From positions 1 through 64,000 of the forward strand of contig NZ_FWFU01000003.1 of assembly GCF_900172255.1 (NCBI RefSeq): DNA of 64,000 nt, written 5' to 3'. Below, piece by piece: positions 1 to 8,345 of the stretch (positions within the stretch are counted from its first letter, which is position 1; each line of letters starts with the position of its first letter). Both the position numbers and the translations under genes were made by a program. The DNA comes from Roseovarius halotolerans (GTDB taxonomy: Bacteria; Pseudomonadota; Alphaproteobacteria; Rhodobacterales; Rhodobacteraceae). The notes beneath the pieces were generated by a model. It saw nothing but the letters and a program-made list of their open reading frames with translations. It ran no database searches and was not told where the DNA came from.

Positions 1-699
1 GGCCAGCACCTCTTCGTCGCGCGACAGCTTGTCGAACTCCGCCGACGAACGCGACGCCTCGATGATATTGCGGTTGGACAACACCACGCCCTTGGGCTTG
101 CCGGTGGTACCCGAGGTATAGAGCATCCCGCAGATACTGTCGTAATCCAGCTTTTCGCGCCGCGCCTTGAGGTCCTCGATAAACTCCCAATAGGCGGCCC
201 GCCCCTGATCCTGAATGCCGACGAAGGTATGAAGCTTGTGATGGTCGTATTTACGCAGGCCCCGCTGATCGACGTAGATCATGTGCTCGAACTGGTGCAG
301 CTGGTCCTGCACCTCGATCACCTTGTCCACCTGCTCCTGGTCCTCGACCACGGCGAAACGCGCGCCGCAATGTTCCAGCACATAGGCCATCTCGTCGGCG
401 GCGGCATCCTGGTAGAGCGGCACCGGAATCGCCCCCACGGATTGCGCGGCCACCATCGACCAGTAGAAATGTGGCCGGTTGCGCCCGATGATCGCGATGA
501 AATCGCCCTCGTTCACGCCCAGGTTCAGCAGACCCAGCGCCAGCGCCTCGATCTCCTTCTCGGCCTCGGCCCAGGTCCAGCATTGCCAGATCCCGAACTC
601 TTTTTCACGATAGGCGGGCCTTTCGGCGAACTGCCCGGCGTTGCGTTGCAAAAGCGCCGGAATGGAGCTTGGTACAGATTGTTCCATGCGGTTATCCAT
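1..699 (-). CDS. AMP-forming long-chain acyl-CoA synthetase (C-terminal part outside window)
   Basis: The 233 visible residues are the N-terminal part of an ANL-superfamily ligase, which activates a carboxylic acid as acyl-AMP and then forms the CoA thioester. The adenylate-binding P-loop YTSGTTGKPKG lies at about residues 194-204. The rest of the gene runs off the left edge. The ATG at 699 is preferred over the in-frame ATG at 687 because GAGGGA lies six bases upstream of it. Base composition is high in G+C like the core genome, unlike the mutase operon on the same strand 241 bases away. It could supply acyl-CoA to that mutase, but composition and the gap argue that it is a core gene. Substrate chain length cannot be read from the sequence. 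Confidence 0.9.
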   Translation of the reverse strand, partial: MDNRMEQSVPSSIPALLQRNAGQFAERPAYREKEFGIWQCWTWAEAEKEIEALALGLLNLGVNEGDFIAIIGRNRPHFYWSMVAAQSVGAIPVPLYQDAAADEMAYVLEHCGARFAVVEDQEQVDKVIEVQDQLHQFEHMIYVDQRGLRKYDHHKLHTFVGIQDQGRAAYWEFIEDLKARREKLDYDSICGMLYTSGTTGKPKGVVLSNRNIIEASRSSAEFDKLSRDEEVLA

Positions 700-940
700 T
701 ATTTCCCTCGACAGCACCAATTTAGCTTTGAAACGAGGACGCCGAGCTTTGCCGCGTACTCTTAACCATGCTCTTTTCGAGAATACCCCAGCCAAGCGTA
801 CCAACACGGCCTTGCTCAATGCAGCTTGACGTACAGCCCTTCCGTAGCCGTCATTCTCGGCACCAAGCACCCTATACATCTAAGGGAAACCGGCACCGAG
901 CCGATCTAGGGTAAGTCATCCATGCGTTACAAAGCGACAT

Positions 941-1888
941 TCAATCCTCAACCCCAGTCGGCAAAGACGCGAGCCAGCGCTCAATGACATGGTCCAGTTC
1001 TTCCGACCTCATCGCACCGATGTCTTCGTCCGGAATCCCCGCCGAAATGCGGCTGGCGACACGATGAATGGCAAGCGCCATCTTGCGCGCATTGCGTTTG
1101 CGATTCCGGTCGGCACCCGCAGCGACACCTGCGGATTCCAGACGATGATCAATCTCGTCCTTCAATCTCGAGACTCCGCTTCCTGTCGTCGCAGAAACCC
1201 TCAAGACAGAAACATCGCGCTTCGCGCCGGATCGCAGAGACAGCATCGCTTCGAGGTGTTGTGCCGTCTCACCGGCATCGTCACGATCACCCTTGTTCAC
1301 GACGAGCAGATCGCCGATTTCCAATATCCCGGCCTTTATAGCTTGGAGTTCGTCGCCGAGCCCTGGCGCGGCAATAACGACACTAAGATCAGCCACCTGC
1401 GCGATCTCGGTTTCCGACTGCCCAGCGCCCACCGTTTCGATCAGAATGAGCGGCCAGCCGGCAGCGTCCATGATGTCCGCCATGTCATGCGCTGCCTCGC
1501 AGAGCCCGCCGAGATGACCGCGCGCCGAAACGGACCGGATAAAGACTCCATCGTCTAGGCTGTGCGCGCCCATGCGCGTCCTGTCGCCCAGCACCGCGCC
1601 GCCCGAGATCGGGCTCACCGGATCTACTGCGAGAACGGCAACCGGACGGCCCTCTCTTCGCCATTCATGGATCAAGGCATCGAGAAGAGTCGACTTGCCG
1701 GCACCGGGTGGGCCAGTAAAACCCACAATGCGCGCCTTACCAAACGCACCGGCCAACGCTTCGGTCAGAGCCAGTGCGTTGCTTCCCCCGTTTTCAACCA
1801 CGGTCAGCGCTTGGCCAAGTGCACGAGAGTCGCCCTTGCGAAGCCGCTCAGCAAGGACCTCAACCCGTATCTTTCCATCGCTGGACAT
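941..1888 (-). CDS. meaB: MeaB/ArgK-type G-protein chaperone of a B12-dependent acyl-CoA mutase
   Basis: This 315-residue P-loop GTPase belongs to the MeaB/ArgK family, which gates adenosylcobalamin loading and protects acyl-CoA mutases from inactivation. Walker A GPPGAGKS is at residues 59-66, followed by the family stretch around AVDPVSP and a guanine-specificity NKGD motif. The length fits the family. Its ATG overlaps the stop of the mutase catalytic subunit by one base (TGATG), so the two are translationally coupled and this is surely the dedicated chaperone of that mutase. It is the last gene of the tetR-mutase operon. No hairpin with a T-run was seen just after its stop. Confidence 0.93.
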   Translation of the reverse strand: MSSDGKIRVEVLAERLRKGDSRALGQALTVVENGGSNALALTEALAGAFGKARIVGFTGPPGAGKSTLLDALIHEWRREGRPVAVLAVDPVSPISGGAVLGDRTRMGAHSLDDGVFIRSVSARGHLGGLCEAAHDMADIMDAAGWPLILIETVGAGQSETEIAQVADLSVVIAAPGLGDELQAIKAGILEIGDLLVVNKGDRDDAGETAQHLEAMLSLRSGAKRDVSVLRVSATTGSGVSRLKDEIDHRLESAGVAAGADRNRKRNARKMALAIHRVASRISAGIPDEDIGAMRSEELDHVIERWLASLPTGVED

Positions 1889-3564
1889 CAGGCCACCATT
1901 AGCGGATGGCCGAACCCAAGCTCACGTCGCAGGCACGCGATGATCTCACCATGGGTCACCCCGCTATCGGCCGCCGTCACAACCTTCTCATAAACGTTCT
2001 GTGTGCCGCTCGCCGCACGCGCCAAGTCGTCCAATGCCCTTTCCACATCGGATTGCTTTCGGTCGGCTTTGAAAGCTTTAAAGGCTGCAACCTGCGCTTC
2101 CATCGCTTCACGGTTTGGGCGATAGGTCTCAACCTCTCCATCCTCCGCCTCAGATTGATAGCAGTTCACACCCACGACTTTCTCTGCGCCGCTTTCAATT
2201 CGGCTCTGATACTCGAACGCCGACTTCCCGATCATACGCTGCACAATCCCCGCATCTGCAGCATTGTACATCCCACCCGCATTCTCGATCACGTCCATGA
2301 CCTGAAGAATCTTCTCTTCCATCTCGTTGGTAAGGGCCTCCACGTAGTAAGATCCGCCCAGCGGGTCGATTACGTCGCAGAGATGCGCCTCTTCGCGCAG
2401 GATGTTCTGCGTTGCAACAGCGATTCGCGCTGCGTCCTCCGTCGGACAGGTCATCGCCTCGTCAAACCCGTCAGTGTGCATGGATTGCAAGCCACCGAAG
2501 ATCCCGGCAATCGCCTGCGCTGTCACTCGCGCGATGTTGTTGAGGGGCTGTTGCTGCGTCAGGTCGACGCCGGATGTCTGACCGTGGAACTTGAACCGCC
2601 ACGAGCGCGGATCCTTCGCGCCGTAACGCTCACGGGTGATCTTCGCCCAGATACGCCGCCCGGCACGGAACTTTGCCACCTCCTCGAAAAAGCTGATGGA
2701 GATATCGAAGAAATAGGTGAAGCGCGGCAGGATTTTGTCAGGACTCATACCCGCCTCGATGCAATCGTCGGCGTACTGGATCGCGGTCGAGAGCGTCAGC
2801 CCCATCGTTTCTGCAGGGGTGGCGCCGGCCTGCTGCATGTGCTGGCCAACGACCGATACCGGGTTCCAGTTTGGCACATGCTCCCGGCAGAACTTGACGT
2901 GATCTACGAAGACGCGTCGCGCACCAGGCTGGCTTAGTCGGTAGAACATGTGGTTGGCCACGAAATGCGAAATGTAATCTGATTGGTTCGCGGTGCCCGT
3001 GATCTTGTCGAATGGCACCCCACGGCGTTTCGCCACGCTGAGCAGGAAAGCGAAAAGCGTGAAGGGCGTGGGGTCGTTCATCGCAGTGGATATCTCGCCG
3101 ATCGGCACGCCATCAAGCGCCGCATCCATGTGATCGACTGTGTTGATGACGGTACCGCAGGTGCCAAGCAGCGGCACGGGACTTTCGTCACAGTCTATCC
3201 CGCGGAACCCCGAGTTGCACGGCAGAAGGCTAATCGCCGAAGCCCCTTGTTGCAGCAACATCCGAACCCGTTTGTTATAGTCTTGCGGCGTCCCTAGCCC
3301 GATGAGCTGCCTCTGTGTCCAAGTGCGGCCACGGTGCATGGTGTTGTAGATGCCGCGAGTGTAGGGCAGCTCGCCCGGCATACCCAAATCCTCGTCGTAA
3401 CGGCCATCCGACCAGTCCAGCGGCGTATAGAGCGGACGCACCTCGACACCGGAACGGTTCACGACTGTCCTGTCTCGCCCGATCTCTCTGTCATAGCGGA
3501 TTTGCCATTTGGCCTGCTTTTCTTTGAGGCTGGCGGTGTCGGTGTTCGAAGCTATCTTAGGCAT
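1888..3564 (-). CDS. Catalytic (large) subunit of a B12-dependent acyl-CoA mutase with non-canonical active site
   Basis: This 558-residue protein aligns along its length with the TIM-barrel subunit of methylmalonyl-CoA mutase (MCM) and has no fused B12 domain, as in the separate-subunit enzymes IcmA and HcmA. Family landmarks are RGIYNTM (about 70-76), HMQQAGA (242-248), [11 protein letters not shown] (328-338) and DPLGGSYY (400-407). Key substrate residues differ from P. shermanii MCM: Tyr89 is His77, Gln197 is Asn193 and carboxylate-binding Arg207 is Ala203, while His244 is kept (His242). The SVAFDLPT-like loop reads SAISLLPC and has about three extra residues. It should therefore not be called methylmalonyl-CoA mutase. 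The start is the ATG overlapping the small-subunit stop (TAATG), with AGAGGA six bases upstream; an ATG six codons earlier is less likely. Confidence 0.9.
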   Translation of the reverse strand: MPKIASNTDTASLKEKQAKWQIRYDREIGRDRTVVNRSGVEVRPLYTPLDWSDGRYDEDLGMPGELPYTRGIYNTMHRGRTWTQRQLIGLGTPQDYNKRVRMLLQQGASAISLLPCNSGFRGIDCDESPVPLLGTCGTVINTVDHMDAALDGVPIGEISTAMNDPTPFTLFAFLLSVAKRRGVPFDKITGTANQSDYISHFVANHMFYRLSQPGARRVFVDHVKFCREHVPNWNPVSVVGQHMQQAGATPAETMGLTLSTAIQYADDCIEAGMSPDKILPRFTYFFDISISFFEEVAKFRAGRRIWAKITRERYGAKDPRSWRFKFHGQTSGVDLTQQQPLNNIARVTAQAIAGIFGGLQSMHTDGFDEAMTCPTEDAARIAVATQNILREEAHLCDVIDPLGGSYYVEALTNEMEEKILQVMDVIENAGGMYNAADAGIVQRMIGKSAFEYQSRIESGAEKVVGVNCYQSEAEDGEVETYRPNREAMEAQVAAFKAFKADRKQSDVERALDDLARAASGTQNVYEKVVTAADSGVTHGEIIACLRRELGFGHPLMVA

Positions 3565-3992
3565 TACATTTCCTCTGCGCATTCGCGCGCCGCGCGAGCC
3601 TCGACGACAAGCCCCCGGACGGTTTCAACAATCTCTTCGCTCGTGGCGCCCGGGCTGAAGATCGCGCTGACGCCGGCGTTCAATAGTTCGGGCTGTTCAT
3701 TCTGCGGGATTATTCCACCCACGATCAGGCGCACATGGTCCATTCCCGCGTCACGCAGGGCCGCAATCAAGTCTGGCATAATAAGATGATCGGTTGCGAG
3801 CGAACTCACGCCTATAAGATCTACGTCCTCCTGCATCGCCAGCTTGACCACCGCCTCGATTTCCTGCCAGGGCGGGGTGTAAATCACCTCCATCCCGGCG
3901 TCGCGCAGGAAGGCGGCGACCACGCGACTGCCTCGGTCATGCCCGTCGAACCCGATTTTCGTAACCAGGACACGCTCAGGATAGGCCATCAT
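3564..3992 (-). CDS. B12-binding (small) subunit of the acyl-CoA mutase
   Basis: This 142-residue protein is a stand-alone cobalamin-binding Rossmann domain of the mutase type. The base-off/His-on signature DGHDRG is at residues 16-21, preceded by the conserved Lys12, and the downstream SSL and GGIIP motifs that hold the nucleotide tail are present. It pairs with the adjacent catalytic subunit to form the cofactor site at the subunit interface. GGGAG five bases before the ATG at 3992 sets the start; the next codon is also ATG (3989), so a 141-residue form is equally possible. The start overlaps the tetR stop and the end overlaps the large-subunit start. It resembles the small subunits IcmB and HcmB in size. 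Confidence 0.92.
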   Translation of the reverse strand: MMAYPERVLVTKIGFDGHDRGSRVVAAFLRDAGMEVIYTPPWQEIEAVVKLAMQEDVDLIGVSSLATDHLIMPDLIAALRDAGMDHVRLIVGGIIPQNEQPELLNAGVSAIFSPGATSEEIVETVRGLVVEARAARECAEEM

Positions 3993-4579
3993 TTGGACTC
4001 CCTCGGCTTGACCTGAAGCGGTCGGCGAAAAACCCGCGTCAATTGTCGCGCAATCTGCTTGGGGCTTTCTCCGCCGGGCCGGTGCCAAACCGGGATGTGG
4101 TTAACCGACCCAATCAAGAAGAGCCGAAGCAACCGGCGATCCACATCCTTCGGCAGCGGAAGTGCGCCCACCAAATCGCGCAAATAAACTTCGTACTTAT
4201 CTCGCAGACGGACGAGCTCTTCACGCGCCGACGGCACATCATCGGGCAAGATGCGAATGATAACGCTGGCATAGGCTGTGGGCTCCACAATCATCTCGAT
4301 GTGCGCAGCGAGCATCAACTCCAGCCGCTCCCACGGATCCGTGGCTCTAGCGATCTCTCGCTGAACTCGCTCACTCAGCTGTCGAACACCCTCTTCATAG
4401 ACCCCTACGAGCAAAGCCTCCTTGTTTGGGTAATGATAGTAGATCGACCCCGGTAGCATTCCGCATTTCTTGGCAATGTCCCGCATTGTCGCAGCCTGGT
4501 ACCCGCGCTCCGAAAAGAGTTCCGCAGAACTGTCGAGCAAGACATCAAGTCGATTATTCGAGCGTATCGCAGTTGTCAT
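3989..4579 (-). CDS. TetR-family transcriptional regulator of the mutase operon
   Basis: This 196-residue protein has an N-terminal TetR helix-turn-helix (about residues 10-56, with the typical AATMRDIAKKCGM and SIYYHYPNKEALL segments) and a divergent ligand-binding C-terminal domain. It is the first gene of the operon and overlaps the B12-subunit gene by four bases, so it is probably autoregulated. The inducer is unknown; an acyl-CoA made or used by the mutase is a reasonable guess because many acyl-CoA catabolic operons are controlled by TetR proteins. A perfect 12-bp palindrome lies 20 bases upstream of its start. No strong Shine-Dalgarno sequence is visible before the ATG, so the exact start is less certain than the family. 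Confidence 0.9.
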   Translation of the reverse strand: MTTAIRSNNRLDVLLDSSAELFSERGYQAATMRDIAKKCGMLPGSIYYHYPNKEALLVGVYEEGVRQLSERVQREIARATDPWERLELMLAAHIEMIVEPTAYASVIIRILPDDVPSAREELVRLRDKYEVYLRDLVGALPLPKDVDRRLLRLFLIGSVNHIPVWHRPGGESPKQIARQLTRVFRRPLQVKPRESK

Positions 4580-4612
4580 TTGACATATCCAGATAGAAAA
4601 ACATATGTTTGT
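4580..4612. promoter_or_regulatory. Divergent tetR / M24-gene promoter with candidate TetR operator
   Basis: A perfect palindrome AAACATATGTTT occupies 4599-4610 between the divergent tetR and M24 genes. On the plus strand TTGACA (4580-4585) is followed after 18 bases by TATGTT, a plausible sigma-70 promoter whose -10 sits inside the palindrome. On the minus strand TTGACG near 4639-4634 with TAAACA downstream could drive tetR. A repressor on the palindrome would block both promoters. The palindrome is seen directly; promoter assignment and TetR binding are inferred. Confidence 0.45.
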
Positions 4613-4856
4613 TTAATTCAGATATCTAACTGACGTCAACAGTTTCTTTGTGGCTTAACTGCGGATTGCGATGGAGGAGAGAACTAATGTCAGAGCGACT
4701 TGACGTATGACAGGCCGAACCAGTTACACCACGCCTGCGGGAAGAGTTCTGCCTTAACCACTACTACTGCCTGGGTTTCGGGATCTCGCTATCTGGTCGC
4801 GGCCCAATCCGACAAACCGCAAATCCCGACATCCAATGCTGACGAAGGAGACAAGA

Positions 4857-6086
4857 ATGACCGTCCATAAGGAAAGGATCAACGCACTTCAGGAACGCCT
4901 CCTAGAACGGGATCTAGCGGCCGCCTTACTGCATTTCAGTAGGGACATATTCTACTACACGGGCACCGCTCAGCCGGGATGGCTTTTTATCACTCCGGGC
5001 GATGCCCATCTCTACGTGCGCTCTGGACTGGACTTCGCCCGAAGGCAAAGCAGCCTGTCAGCTGATCGCGTCTCTTTTAATCGCAAGCTTTCCGAAATCG
5101 TAACCGCCAGCCTTGGAGAAAACACCGACGACCTGCGGATCGGTGCCGAACTCGACGTAATGACCGTCCCTCAATACCAACAACTCGGGAAGGTTCTTGG
5201 GTCAGCGCGGATCGTGGATTTGTCATCGGACATCCTCGAACAGAGAACGATCAAGGACGCCGGGGAGATTGCAGCCATCGAAATCGCCGCAAATGTGCTC
5301 GAAGAGGGCCACAGGGCGGCGTCAGAGGGATGGTATGTCGGGATGACCGAACTGGAAGCCTCCGCTATCGTGGAGGACGGACACCGTCGGGCCGGGCACG
5401 AAGGGGTATTTTTCGTCCGGCAACCCGACTTCACCATGGGACGCGGGCCGCTCGCATCAGGGGAGAACCGACAACAGATGAGCGGAGTCGTCTTCACAGT
5501 TTCAGGCTGTGGGTTGAGCGCTGCAGTCCCCGCCGGAGCGTCACGCCGAAAGCTTAAAAGCGGTGATCTCGTGATCGTGGATATCCCAACCTGCGTGAAA
5601 GGTTACCACGGCGACCAATCGCGAACATATTGCCTTGGGGAACCCACGAAAAGAGCTCTGCAATTGCACGAGTCTCTGCGGTTGGTCTCGGACAGGCTGA
5701 TTGCAGATATCGCGCCGAACATGACGTCGGGTGACGTATTTGAGCGCGCGTGCCATCACGCTGAAAACGCGGGGGTATTCTGCTCGTTTCTAAAGTTTCC
5801 CGATGGAAAAATGGCGCATTTCGTGGGCCATGGGGTTGGCCTAGACCTCAATGAGCCGCCATTCTTGTCGCGCGGCGGCGAAGAAGTAATAGTCGCAGGC
5901 ATGGTGCTGGCCATCGAACTTCACCTCTGCGACGCTGAAGCTGGGATGATCAAGCTCGAGGACATGGTCTTGGTGCAGGATGATGGCTGTCGAATCTTGA
6001 CGAAGACGGACCGGGATTTAATTTCCGTGCCGCTAGAACGTGTCGATTTTGATAAGATTCAGGCTTCCCACGGAGTGGTTCTCTGA
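4857..6086 (+). CDS. M24-family (Xaa-Pro peptidase/creatinase fold) metallohydrolase
   Basis: This 409-residue protein has a creatinase-type N-terminal domain (about 1-130) and a pita-bread catalytic domain. All five M24 metal ligands can be placed: Asp242, Asp253, His325 (FVGHGVGLD), Glu354 and Glu368 (IKLEDMV). The start at 4857 follows AAGGAG at six bases and is preferred over an upstream in-frame ATG at 4836. The gene is divergent from tetR and shares its low G+C, so it may be part of the same accessory cassette. M24 folds include aminopeptidase P, creatinase, ectoine hydrolase and DddP. The extra Asp two residues before the first metal Asp that DddP uses is absent, so DMSP lyase is not supported and the substrate stays open. 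Confidence 0.85.
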   Translation: MTVHKERINALQERLLERDLAAALLHFSRDIFYYTGTAQPGWLFITPGDAHLYVRSGLDFARRQSSLSADRVSFNRKLSEIVTASLGENTDDLRIGAELDVMTVPQYQQLGKVLGSARIVDLSSDILEQRTIKDAGEIAAIEIAANVLEEGHRAASEGWYVGMTELEASAIVEDGHRRAGHEGVFFVRQPDFTMGRGPLASGENRQQMSGVVFTVSGCGLSAAVPAGASRRKLKSGDLVIVDIPTCVKGYHGDQSRTYCLGEPTKRALQLHESLRLVSDRLIADIAPNMTSGDVFERACHHAENAGVFCSFLKFPDGKMAHFVGHGVGLDLNEPPFLSRGGEEVIVAGMVLAIELHLCDAEAGMIKLEDMVLVQDDGCRILTKTDRDLISVPLERVDFDKIQASHGVVL

Positions 6087-6120
6087 TTCTATGTCGTTGA
6101 TGTAGATATGGGGGTCAGAA

Positions 6121-6340
6121 ATGGGTAAACCGCATCCTATCGAGCTGCGGCAACGCGCTGTTGCGCTGGTTTAGCAGGGAAGCACGCATACCGAAATAGG
6201 CCGGCTCCTTTGCGTTTCGATCAAGTTCGCCAACGATATGGTGCGGCTCAGGCGCGAGACCGGGGCCTTGCACCGAAGCCGCAGCGCAACCCGGGTCGCG
6301 ACAAGCTGACCGGTGGTGAGGACTGGGTGAAGAGCCGGAT
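6121..6340 (+). pseudogene. Decayed IS630-family transposase, N-terminal fragment
   Basis: Translation from the ATG at 6121 gives MGKPHPIELRQRAVALV, the N-terminal helix-turn-helix of IS630-type transposases. A TAG follows, and after it the same frame continues with family-like sequence through CVSIKFANDMVRLRRETGAL. The match then jumps frame to GLAPKPQRNPGRDKLTGG and DWVKSRI. One stop codon and one frameshift make it non-functional. The right boundary is approximate, where similarity gives way to an oppositely oriented IS3-like remnant. Confidence 0.75.
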
Positions 6341-6341
6341 C

Positions 6342-6488
6342 CTCGAGCGCGTCAAGCCCACCCTCGGACCATCGATCATACCAGCGATATTTGGTCATGC
6401 GTGGAATGCCGAGCACGGCCAGCGCCTGAGGGGTGGGCAAATATGAGGCTTCGACGGTGCGGATGATCTCCAGCTTTTCCGATGCGGA
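6342..6488 (-). pseudogene. IS3-like transposase fragment (helix-turn-helix region)
   Basis: The minus strand encodes about 49 residues beginning SEKLEIIRTVEASYLPT and containing RWYDRWSEGGLDALED, which match the N-terminal helix-turn-helix of a common IS3-group transposase. No DDE catalytic region follows, so only a fragment is present. It lies between two plus-strand IS630 fragments, suggesting one element inserted into another before both decayed. Ends are approximate. Confidence 0.65.
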
Positions 6489-6686
6489 ATCCTGTCCTTG
6501 TTGAGACGAATTCAAAGCCGTCTGACAACACCGGATTAGATCCTTGCCAAAAGGGCGCCCAAATATGAAGCAGAACTCGCCCCGTTTGCGCGTCACCCAA
6601 TTTAGAGCGTTTCTATGAAAACCTGAATCGCCGGGGATTCCCAGAAGGCGCCTTGTGCGCGGTCTCAGCGGTATATCGAGGAGGGT

Positions 6687-7030
6687 TTGAGCGGGCGAGC
6701 GGCGGCGTTGAGCCTGAGGCTCTGGCCGGCGACAGGCGCGCGGTCGGCGCGGGCGATCCGGATGTGTGGGCATCCGGCTCCCGCGCCGCAAGGCCGCCCC
6801 AAGCTCCAGGGCGAGCTGGCGCCTAACCAGGCCTTTTTCGAGGAGCTTGTGGCGCAGGACCCTGACATCACGCCGTTTGACCTGTGCGATACGCAGGCGG
6901 CGGCGGAAGGCGTCGAGATCCACCATTCCTCGAATGCCAACCTCCTGCCGCGTATCGGTTTCACATGCAAAAAAGGTCGCTGGTGGCCACCGATCCCCGT
7001 CGTGCCAAGGTAAGCCTCGTCCCGCTCGTG
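6687..7030 (+). pseudogene. IS630-family transposase, internal fragment
   Basis: The plus strand encodes an IS630-like internal segment: PQGRPKLQGELAPNQ, then EELVAQDPDITPFDL, then a helix-turn-helix-like part ending GFTCKK. At the KK the frame must shift to continue as SLVATDPRRAKV, the usual family continuation. The DDE triad region is missing. It could be the second half of the element starting at 6121 or a separate copy, because both fragments include the linker before the DWxxxRI-like position. It is a relic without transposase activity. Confidence 0.65.
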
Positions 7031-7104
7031 TCCGTTATTGTGATCATCTTTTGGCCGATCGTCGCTTTGATCGGAATCGCCCTTCCTGACGGGGAGTGAG
7101 GAAT

Positions 7105-7308
7105 ATGGCCGTTCGCCAGATAGCCGTGAAGGACACCACCGCCGCCTCGATGCTGGACCTTTCAGCGCCCGAGTTTCGCCGGTTGGTCGAGGTTGGGGCG
7201 CTGCCCCAGCCGTGCCGCATTGGCGGCCACGAACGCTGGCGGGTGGACATGCTCGAAGCTGTCGTTAATGGTGATGCGGCCATGCCCGAACAGGAATTTG
7301 AGCTATGA
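7105..7308 (+). CDS. Small AlpA/excisionase-like DNA-binding protein
   Basis: This 67-residue basic-acidic protein reads like a short winged-helix of the AlpA/excisionase type: a shallow N-terminal helix-turn-helix (ASMLDLSAPEFRRLVEVGAL) and a wing with GGHERWRVDML. Proteins of this kind act as recombination directionality factors or integrase-gene activators. It sits just upstream of the integrase and overlaps its start by four bases (ATGA), which fits such a role. The ATG at 7105 is chosen because GGGGAG lies eight bases upstream; a GTG at 7096 is possible. The family call rests on size, motif pattern and position only. Confidence 0.65.
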   Translation: MAVRQIAVKDTTAASMLDLSAPEFRRLVEVGALPQPCRIGGHERWRVDMLEAVVNGDAAMPEQEFEL

Positions 7309-8345
7309 AGCCGCCAAAGCCTCGTATCAGCCTGCCTCGCCTTGTCTGGCAATTTCAGCGAGGCCAATGGCGTCCATATCATCGAGTTTCGTGGACCGAG
7401 GGCGGGAAAAAACGCTTTCGGTCTGTCTATCTCGACTGGAAGGGCGACAAGGAAGAGCTGACGCGCCTCTATTGGATGGCGCAGACAGGGACGCACGAAA
7501 AGCAGGCCGCGCCCGCAAGATACACCTGGCGCGCGTGCATCGAGGCATGGCGCCAAGATCCGCAGGTTCAGGCAAAGCTGGCCGATTCCACCAAGAAAAG
7601 CTACCGCCGCACCATGGACGCCATTATGGCGAAGAACGGCGGCAAGGACATGCGCAAAACCACACGGCAGGCGATCCGCGCCGCCATCGGCGGCATTGCA
7701 GCTGAGACTCCGCGCAAGGCGACGAAATACGCCCAGACGATCTCACTCTTGTGGAATTACGCCGAAACCGAGCTGGACTGGCCGATGGGACCGAACCCGG
7801 CAAAGAAGTTGGGCGCACACACGCCCGCCCGAGAATACGAGCCGTGGCCCGATTGGATGGTTGCCAAGCTCGATACCGCGCCCGAGCGCGTGCAGATAAC
7901 GGCGCGCTTGATCCTTGGCACCGGCCAGAGGCCCAACGCGGCCATAATGATGCGCCACGACCAGTTTCAGGGCGAGTGGATGATTGTGCGCGACGAGAAG
8001 GGCAAACAGGAGCTTGAGGTTTACTGCCCAGAACGCCTGCGCACCTTCATTGAGGCGCTACCGTGTCAGGGCCAATATGTCCTTGCGAAGAACCTGACGG
8101 AGCCGCTGGGCTATCATTCGGTCGAGCGATCCTTTCGGACGTGGCGCAATAGCATGGGAGACCGCGCAAAGCCCTACAGCCTGCACGGGCTGCGAAAATT
8201 GGCGATCATCGAGCTTGCCGAGGCCGGCGCGTCAGACGCCGAGATACAGGCCGTGACAGGCCAGAGCGCCGATATGGTCGCCTATTATCGCAAGCGGGCG
8301 AGCAATCGCGCCTTGTCGATGGCCGCACAGAAACGGAGGAAATGA
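7305..8345 (+). CDS. Tyrosine recombinase (phage/island integrase)
   Basis: This 346-residue protein has a SAM-like/core-binding region (about 70-165) and a C-terminal tyrosine recombinase domain. Catalytic residues visible are Arg209 (GTGQRPN), His294 and Arg297 (LHGLRK) and Tyr327 or Tyr328 (VAYYRKRA). The usual second His of the GH motif is Gln320 (TGQSADM), which is unusual but may still work because this position is tolerated as Trp or others in some members. It is cotranscribed with the small AlpA-like gene before it and a small gene after it, and lies about 360 bases from the 3' end of tRNA-Leu(CAA), the probable attachment site. Confidence 0.9.
   Translation: MKPPKPRISLPRLVWQFQRGQWRPYHRVSWTEGGKKRFRSVYLDWKGDKEELTRLYWMAQTGTHEKQAAPARYTWRACIEAWRQDPQVQAKLADSTKKSYRRTMDAIMAKNGGKDMRKTTRQAIRAAIGGIAAETPRKATKYAQTISLLWNYAETELDWPMGPNPAKKLGAHTPAREYEPWPDWMVAKLDTAPERVQITARLILGTGQRPNAAIMMRHDQFQGEWMIVRDEKGKQELEVYCPERLRTFIEALPCQGQYVLAKNLTEPLGYHSVERSFRTWRNSMGDRAKPYSLHGLRKLAIIELAEAGASDAEIQAVTGQSADMVAYYRKRASNRALSMAAQKRRK

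Noticed and set aside
1888..3564. Methylmalonyl-CoA mutase for the large subunit
   Set aside because: The carboxylate-binding Arg and the active-site Tyr are replaced by Ala and His, so the usual automatic label is not supported.
4857..6086. DMSP lyase DddP for the M24-fold protein
   Set aside because: DddP uses an additional Asp two residues before the first metal Asp; this protein has IVD with no acidic residue there, and its N-terminus differs.
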